From a virus, in IMG/VR virus record IMGVR_UViG_3300042350_005031, positions 1 through 49,206 of that record: a stretch of 49,206 nucleotides of DNA, one strand, 5' to 3'. The position numbers were made by a program, and so were the translations under genes. The notes beneath the pieces were generated by a model. That model had not been told where the DNA came from and searched no databases. It saw only the letters and a program-made list of their open reading frames with translations. How positions within the stretch are numbered: position 1 is the stretch's first letter; each line of letters opens with the position of its first letter. This document shows positions 45,826 to 49,206 of the stretch, in pieces.

Positions 45826-46260
45826 ATGGCAACCTCGCTTTCCTCCATCGCCGCGATCGAGATGATCCGCCGCGCCCTGATCGACGCCTCCGCCGTCTCC
45901 GCCCTCGTCGCCGACCGCGTCCTCGGCGCCTACCCGGAGCAGGTCGATCTCGGCGAGGCGGCGTTCCCGACTGTCGCCCTCGTCGGGAAGGGCGGCCGGC
46001 TCCTTCGGTTCGGCCGGATGGAGTCGGTGTCGTTCGACCTCGTCGCCTACTCGCGCGTGAGCGAGTCCGCGGCGGCCGAACTCTACGACGCCTGCTCGGC
46101 CGCGCTGCAGGCAGAGCGGATCACGTTCGCCGACACGAGCGCGAACGGCGGCGAGCGCGCCGCCGTCTGCGAGGAGGCCGCGCGCCCCGGTTCGGGCTGG
46201 GACGGAAGCCTTCGGGCGTGGTTTCAGGCCGGGCGGTGGTCGGGTCAGGTGATCGGGTAG
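45826..46260 (+). CDS. Tail terminator (gp17/DUF3168-like)
   Basis: 144 residues. Begins with helix S-S-I-A-A-I-E-M-I-R-R-A-L-I-D, then V-S-A-L-V-A-D-R-V-L-G, P-T-V-A-L-V-G near 48, V-S-F-D-L-V-A-Y-S-R near 66 and a long helix A-A-A-E-L-Y-D-A-C-S-A-A-L. This is the alpha-beta order of the tail terminator that caps the tube. Family call by fold order and position; no sequence hallmark is decisive. Leaderless. Confidence 0.72.
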   Translation: MATSLSSIAAIEMIRRALIDASAVSALVADRVLGAYPEQVDLGEAAFPTVALVGKGGRLLRFGRMESVSFDLVAYSRVSESAAAELYDACSAALQAERITFADTSANGGERAAVCEEAARPGSGWDGSLRAWFQAGRWSGQVIG

Positions 46261-46284
46261 ACGACGGAAACCCGGTGGCCGTGC

Positions 46285-46290
46285 TACGCT
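46285..46290 (+). promoter_or_regulatory. Leaderless promoter -10 of the 46297 gene
   Basis: TGC-TACGCT, six bases (ACGGCG), ATG 46297. Confidence 0.65.
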
Positions 46291-46296
46291 ACGGCG

Positions 46297-46515
46297 ATGC
46301 ACACGCCCGACTTCAACCCGTCGCCGTCCCTGCGCTCGAAGGACCAGACCGGCGTACTCTGCCGGTGCGGTCACCGGGTGACGGCACTCCCGTCCGGCTC
46401 GCGGGCAATCACGAGCGCGTCTCCGCTCCGCGCTGGTGAGAAGCCGCAGTTCTCGACCGTGACGTGCGGTGTCTGCTCGGCGCCGGTTCGGGTTGCGTGC
46501 GCGGTGCCGGCGTGA
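46297..46515 (+). CDS. Small zinc-binding protein
   Basis: 72 residues. Two paired-Cys sets, V-L-C-R-C-G-H-R and V-T-C-G-V-C-S-A-P, suit a zinc ribbon. N-terminal part polar. Coupled by GTGA overlap to the next gene, which has another ribbon. Role unknown; not a usual tail gene. Confidence 0.65.
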   Translation: MHTPDFNPSPSLRSKDQTGVLCRCGHRVTALPSGSRAITSASPLRAGEKPQFSTVTCGVCSAPVRVACAVPA

Positions 46516-46898
46516 GCGGCCCCGACGTGATCCGCAGAGGGTCGGCGTCGGCGCCGCCGGCGGCTCGGGAGCGGATCGTGATCGGCGAGGGCTCGGCGAG
46601 CGAACGACTGACAGCGATCGAACGTGTGCTTGCCGGCATGATCCCCGTCCTCGACGCGGCCAGCAAGGCGGCGGCCGTCGGCGGGGACGAGCGGCCGACG
46701 CTTGGGCCGTCCGAGGCGTGGTGGTGTTGCTCGGGCTGCAAGAAGCGGCTCGGGATCGTCGACAACGCCGCCGGCGAGCTTCGCATCCGTCACGACGGCG
46801 GCCGGTTCCTGTATCGGATCGTCTCCGGCGCAGGCGGTCGAACCTCGACCGCTTGCAACTCGTGCGGGATCGAGAACGTGTTGAGAGACGCGGGGTAG
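46512..46898 (+). CDS. Zinc-ribbon protein, Com-like
   Basis: 128 residues from GTG 46512. A coiled-coil-like helix (S-E-R-L-T-A-I-E-R-V-L-A-G-M-I) is followed by W-W-C-C-S-G-C-K-K-R-L-G-I near 75 and T-A-C-N-S-C-G-I-E-N near 114, a four-Cys ribbon spaced like the Mu Com translational regulator. If similar, it might bind RNA. Position before the tube gene is unusual for a regulator and the resemblance may be only structural. Confidence 0.6.
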   Translation: MSGPDVIRRGSASAPPAARERIVIGEGSASERLTAIERVLAGMIPVLDAASKAAAVGGDERPTLGPSEAWWCCSGCKKRLGIVDNAAGELRIRHDGGRFLYRIVSGAGGRTSTACNSCGIENVLRDAG

Positions 46899-46918
46899 AC
46901 CTCGCGCGCCGAGCGTGC

Positions 46919-46924
46919 TACCGT
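46919..46924 (+). promoter_or_regulatory. Extended -10 before the tail tube gene
   Basis: TGC-TACCGT, 62 bp before ATG 46987. The leader holds GAGGA at 46976-46980, six bases before the ATG. Confidence 0.5.
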
Positions 46925-46986
46925 GAACCGCACGACGCCCAACGAGGCGCGCTCTCGATCTCGAACCGCCCGAACGAGGATGCGCC

Positions 46987-47544
46987 ATGCCCTACAACAT
47001 CGACAGCAACGGCAACACCGACAACATCTCGTTCGGCCCCGCGGTCGTCTACCTCGGCCCGTCCGGCGCGACGCCGACCGCCTCGGTTGGCTACGTCGGC
47101 GAGGATGCGGTCACGCTCGAAGTCATGTCGACGAAGCGCGACATCGAGCAAGGCAACCCGAAGACCATCGAGTTCTCCTTCGCGACGCAGCAGAAGGTCA
47201 AGGTGTCGTGGCAGGGGATTGAGTGGGACCAAGACCTGATCCAGTACGCGGTCGGCGCTGGCAACACCTACGTCTCGCCATCCGTGCAGACGTGGTCGTT
47301 CGGCGGCGATCCGATCGTCGAGACGGTCGCGATCAAGGTGCAGCACTACATGGCGAAGGCCGGCGACACGCTGACCTGCAACGTGTGGAAGGCGCGCGCC
47401 GACGGCACCGTGTCGATCGGATTCTCCGCCGAGGAGCACAAGTTCGCCAACGCCTACGAGGCGATGCGCTCCCCGACGAACTGGGGCGGCGCGACCCTCG
47501 CCGTCGACGAGCAGTTGTTCCAGATGGTGCGTCAGGTGTCATGA
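46987..47544 (+). CDS. Major tail (tube) protein
   Basis: 185 residues, beta-rich as expected for a tail tube subunit. Starts M-P-Y-N-I-D-S-N-G-N-T-D-N; strands F-G-P-A-V-V-Y-L-G, T-L-E-V-M-S-T-K-R-D-I-E-Q-G-N near 40-55 (long loop), I-E-F-S-F-A-T-Q-Q-K-V-K-V-S-W, I-K-V-Q-H-Y-M near 115, and a terminal alpha segment A-N-A-Y-E-A-M-R. Sits after the terminator and before the chaperones, the standard tube position. Own promoter and ribosome site suit high expression. Confidence 0.85.
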   Translation: MPYNIDSNGNTDNISFGPAVVYLGPSGATPTASVGYVGEDAVTLEVMSTKRDIEQGNPKTIEFSFATQQKVKVSWQGIEWDQDLIQYAVGAGNTYVSPSVQTWSFGGDPIVETVAIKVQHYMAKAGDTLTCNVWKARADGTVSIGFSAEEHKFANAYEAMRSPTNWGGATLAVDEQLFQMVRQVS

Positions 47545-47549
47545 TCGGG

Positions 47550-47579
47550 TAGACTGAACCGGGCCAACGAGCCCGGAGG
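47550..47579 (+). promoter_or_regulatory. Promoter and ribosome-site hairpin of the tail chaperone gene
   Basis: TAGACT at 47550-47555, then CCGGGC-CAACGA-GCCCGG at 47559-47576. The last two G of the stem are the first of GGAGG (47575-47579). As at the portal gene, the full hairpin is present only in transcripts coming from upstream. Confidence 0.5.
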
Positions 47580-47587
47580 TCTATCGC

Positions 47588-48034
47588 ATGGGCAAGCTCG
47601 AACCGACCGAACCGACCGACGCGCTGCGGTCGCTGCTGCGGAAGCTCGTCCCGGACGACTCGTGGATCGAGGTCCGCAAGGTCGACGGCTCCGTCCTTCG
47701 GGTCAACACGGTCCTGCCTGCTCGCCGGCAGGTTCTCGTCGCCCGCGCGATGGAGAAGATTCTCCGACGCTCGGTCGTTGGGTCCGCCGTCGCTGCTGGC
47801 AAGCTGTCCGGCGACGTGGTCGGCCAGTTCGTCGCCCTACTCAACGACGACGAGGCGCTCGACCAACTCGGCGCCGCCTTCCTTGCCGCCTACCCGGACG
47901 CGCTTCCGCCGGGAGTTGACCCTCTCGACGTGATGGCGATCGAGGAGGTGGTTCTCGCCGTCCTCCCTTTGCTGGTGCGCCCCCTTCTCAGGGGGCTGGA
48001 CGTGGTCGAGCCGTTCGCGGCGGCCGAAGCGTAG
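47588..48034 (+). CDS. Tail assembly chaperone, upstream (G-like) product
   Basis: 148 residues. L-R-S-L-L-R-K-L-V-P-D-D-S-W near 13, then a beta/alpha core (R-V-N-T-V-L-P-A-R-R-Q-V-L-V-A-R) and a helical end, ending in F-A-A-A-E-A. This is the zero-frame product of the two-ORF chaperone locus found between tube and tape measure in almost all siphoviruses; it helps the tape measure fold. The ribosome site GGAGG is partly in a hairpin. A minus-one slip at 47965-47971 makes a longer fusion. Confidence 0.82.
   Translation: MGKLEPTEPTDALRSLLRKLVPDDSWIEVRKVDGSVLRVNTVLPARRQVLVARAMEKILRRSVVGSAVAAGKLSGDVVGQFVALLNDDEALDQLGAAFLAAYPDALPPGVDPLDVMAIEEVVLAVLPLLVRPLLRGLDVVEPFAAAEA
47965..47996 (+). promoter_or_regulatory. 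Programmed -1 frameshift signal
   Basis: Heptamer C CCT TTG at 47965-47971 fits X-XXY-YYZ in the zero frame of the upstream ORF. After a seven-base spacer a stem GCCCCC (47979-47984) pairs with GGGGGC (47991-47996) around TTCTCA. The -1 frame is open from 47920 to 48384. Confidence 0.85.
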
Positions 48035-48384
48035 GGTCGGCCTCCGGGGCCGACACGATCGAGTGGCTCGTCGGCACGCTCGCTGCGGCCGGGCTCGACG
48101 TGTTCGACATGCTCGAAACGAGGACGTGGGAGCAGTTGTCGGTGCTCGCCGCCGCGATCGAGGACCGCCGCATCGACGACATCGACCTCGTGACCGTTCC
48201 GCTCGCCGCCGCCCAAGGGGCGAAGTTCAAGGGCTACGGGCCGGCCCGGCGGAAGGCGAAGGCCCGCCAACGCGAGAAGGAGCGGCTCGCATCCTTGCCG
48301 CCGGACGTCGCCGCCGGCGCGAAGGAGAAGGCGCTGCTCGATTCCCTCGCCTCCGCTGGGATCAAGGTCCGCTCGGGCGGGTAG
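47971..48384 (+). CDS. Tail assembly chaperone, -1 frame (T-like) extension
   Basis: About 137 codons read only after the slip at 47971 (the G of TTG is read twice). The fusion protein is the upstream product to residue 128 followed by A-G-A-P-P-S-Q-G-A-G, then a helical region beginning I-E-W-L-V-G-T-L-A-A-A-G (about 65 nt before an ATG at 48100). Later E-T-R-T-W-E-Q-L and a basic stretch K-A-R-Q-R-E-K-E-R-L. The reading frame has no good separate start with ribosome site. In lambda and many phages the equivalent G-T fusion is needed for tail assembly. Confidence 0.8.
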   Translation, partial: AGAPPSQGAGRGRAVRGGRSVGSASGADTIEWLVGTLAAAGLDVFDMLETRTWEQLSVLAAAIEDRRIDDIDLVTVPLAAAQGAKFKGYGPARRKAKARQREKERLASLPPDVAAGAKEKALLDSLASAGIKVRSGG

Positions 48385-48401
48385 GTCGCCGCTCGGCGTG
48401 C

Positions 48402-48407
48402 TACCCT
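48402..48407 (+). promoter_or_regulatory. Extended -10 before the tape measure gene
   Basis: TGC-TACCCT, 19 bp before ATG 48427. Like other structural gene promoters here it has the TGn extension and no clear -35. Confidence 0.5.
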
Positions 48408-48426
48408 AACCGCGACGGGGGCGACG

Positions 48427-49206
48427 ATGGCGGGCGACATTTCGATCGGCAAGCTGTTCGTCGAGCTACTCGTCAACGACGAGAAGTTCGGCCCGGCGTT
48501 GAAGGGCGCGACGGCGGAACTCAACAAGCTGGCCGCCGAGGCGAAGAAGAAGTCGGACGAGGCTGCGCGCGCCGTTCAGCCGCTCGCGACGGCGTTCAAC
48601 GTCGTGACCGAGGCGGAAAAGAAGCACGTCGCCGCGATCGTGGCGTCGCAGGCGGCTGAGACGCATCGGGCCGCCGCCCTCGGCGTGACCGTCGGCCAGC
48701 TTCGGCAGATGGACGCCGCGTTGAAGGCGGAGACGGCGTCGACGACGGCCGCGACGGCGGCGGTCAAGAAGCACACGACGGCGGTCGCCGCGGTCAAGGA
48801 CACGACCGCGGCGGCGGCCGGGGCGGCGAGCAACCTTCGGTTCCAAATCTTCGACGTCGTGCAGCAGTTGTCGGCCGGGCAGAACCCGTTGATGATCGCG
48901 AACCAGCAGGGGTTCCAGATCGCCCAAGCGTTCGGCCAGCCGGGCGCCGGCGGGGCAATGGGCCTGTTCACGGCGGCGCTCGGTCCGCTCGGCCCGCTGT
49001 TCACGGCAGCCGTCGGGGCGGCCGGCCCGTTGGTCGTAATCGTCGGCGCCCTCGCGACGGCGTACATCGTATATGCGAACGCGGCGGTCGACGCCGACGA
49101 GGCCGCGACCGGGGCTGCGGATCGGGCGGTCGCGTCGGCCGCGAAGATCGCCGGTACGGCGGCGGACGTCGGCAAGGCGAACGCCGCGTGGGGCAAGTTC
49201 CGCGAC
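48427..49206 (+). CDS. Tape measure protein, N-terminal part (3' end outside window)
   Basis: ATG 48427 begins a frame open to the window end (260 codons). Starts A-G-D-I-S-I-G-K-L-F-V-E-L-L-V-N-D-E-K-F; a long Ala/Lys helical region; then R-F-Q-I-F-D-V-V-Q-Q-L-S-A-G-Q-N-P and I-A-N-Q-Q-G-F-Q-I-A-Q-A-F-G near 140-175, a typical tape-measure segment; a hydrophobic helix stretch (V-I-V-G-A-L-A-T-A-Y-I-V-Y) near 205-220. The protein sets tail length. It follows the frameshifted chaperones as in other siphoviruses. Confidence 0.92.
   Translation, partial: MAGDISIGKLFVELLVNDEKFGPALKGATAELNKLAAEAKKKSDEAARAVQPLATAFNVVTEAEKKHVAAIVASQAAETHRAAALGVTVGQLRQMDAALKAETASTTAATAAVKKHTTAVAAVKDTTAAAAGAASNLRFQIFDVVQQLSAGQNPLMIANQQGFQIAQAFGQPGAGGAMGLFTAALGPLGPLFTAAVGAAGPLVVIVGALATAYIVYANAAVDADEAATGAADRAVASAAKIAGTAADVGKANAAWGKFRD

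Overview
The window is about 49 kb of a very GC-rich tailed-phage (siphovirus-type) genome or prophage. Its diagnostic genes run in the usual late order on the + strand: terminase large subunit, a portal fused to a MuF-type domain, a maturation protease with a nested scaffold, an HK97-fold major capsid protein, head-tail connectors, tail terminator, tail tube, frameshifted tail-assembly chaperones and the start of the tape measure. No integrase, repressor, lysis or replication gene is visible. GTG starts are common, genes overlap by ATGA or GTGA, and many promoters have a TAnnnT -10 box six bases before the ATG (leaderless mRNA). This suggests a high-GC host such as an actinobacterium or a Deinococcus-like bacterium, but the host cannot be fixed from the sequence.

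Layout. 1-3010: the end of an octapeptide-repeat protein, small proteins, and a UDP-GlcNAc 2-epimerase-like gene. 3034-7951: a 7-deazaguanine DNA-modification operon (queE, folE, a ParB-like gene, dpdA, a second dpdA broken by a 26-bp tandem duplication, queD, queC). 7998-14596: mostly unknown small proteins, including an ASCH-domain protein. 14593-24733: terminase, portal, protease/scaffold, capsid and an HNH homing endonuclease. 25240-27578: a methyltransferase, small proteins and a head-tail connector. 27604-40688: a glycan cassette inserted into the structural operon (dTDP-sugar synthesis, glycosyltransferases, cobalamin radical SAM enzyme, methyltransferases, a CDP-glycerol transferase-like protein, SGNH hydrolase, alkaline-phosphatase-superfamily enzyme). 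41228-49206: head completion, a 964-residue multi-domain glycosyltransferase, and tail genes.

The least expected feature is a dispersed regulon. Eight unknown genes lie on the - strand among late + strand genes, in six units. Each unit is preceded by a copy of the same roughly 105-bp cassette: an A-tract, a -35 box, a palindrome TAWCCG-N5-CGGWTA in the promoter spacer, a -10 box, a GCGGG/CCCGC leader hairpin, and (with small variations) GGAGAACAAGATG at the start codon. This predicts one regulator controlling all six units. Other notable signals are a complete -1 frameshift site (C CCT TTG, 7-nt spacer, 6-bp stem-loop), an in-frame scaffold start inside the protease gene, and about eight leaderless promoters with identical spacing.

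Working together: the que/fol enzymes would make preQ0 from GTP, DpdA would exchange it into phage DNA to resist host nucleases, and the glycan genes would build a methylated deoxysugar or glycerol-phosphate-type decoration on the virion or the host surface. These roles are inferred from families and gene order.
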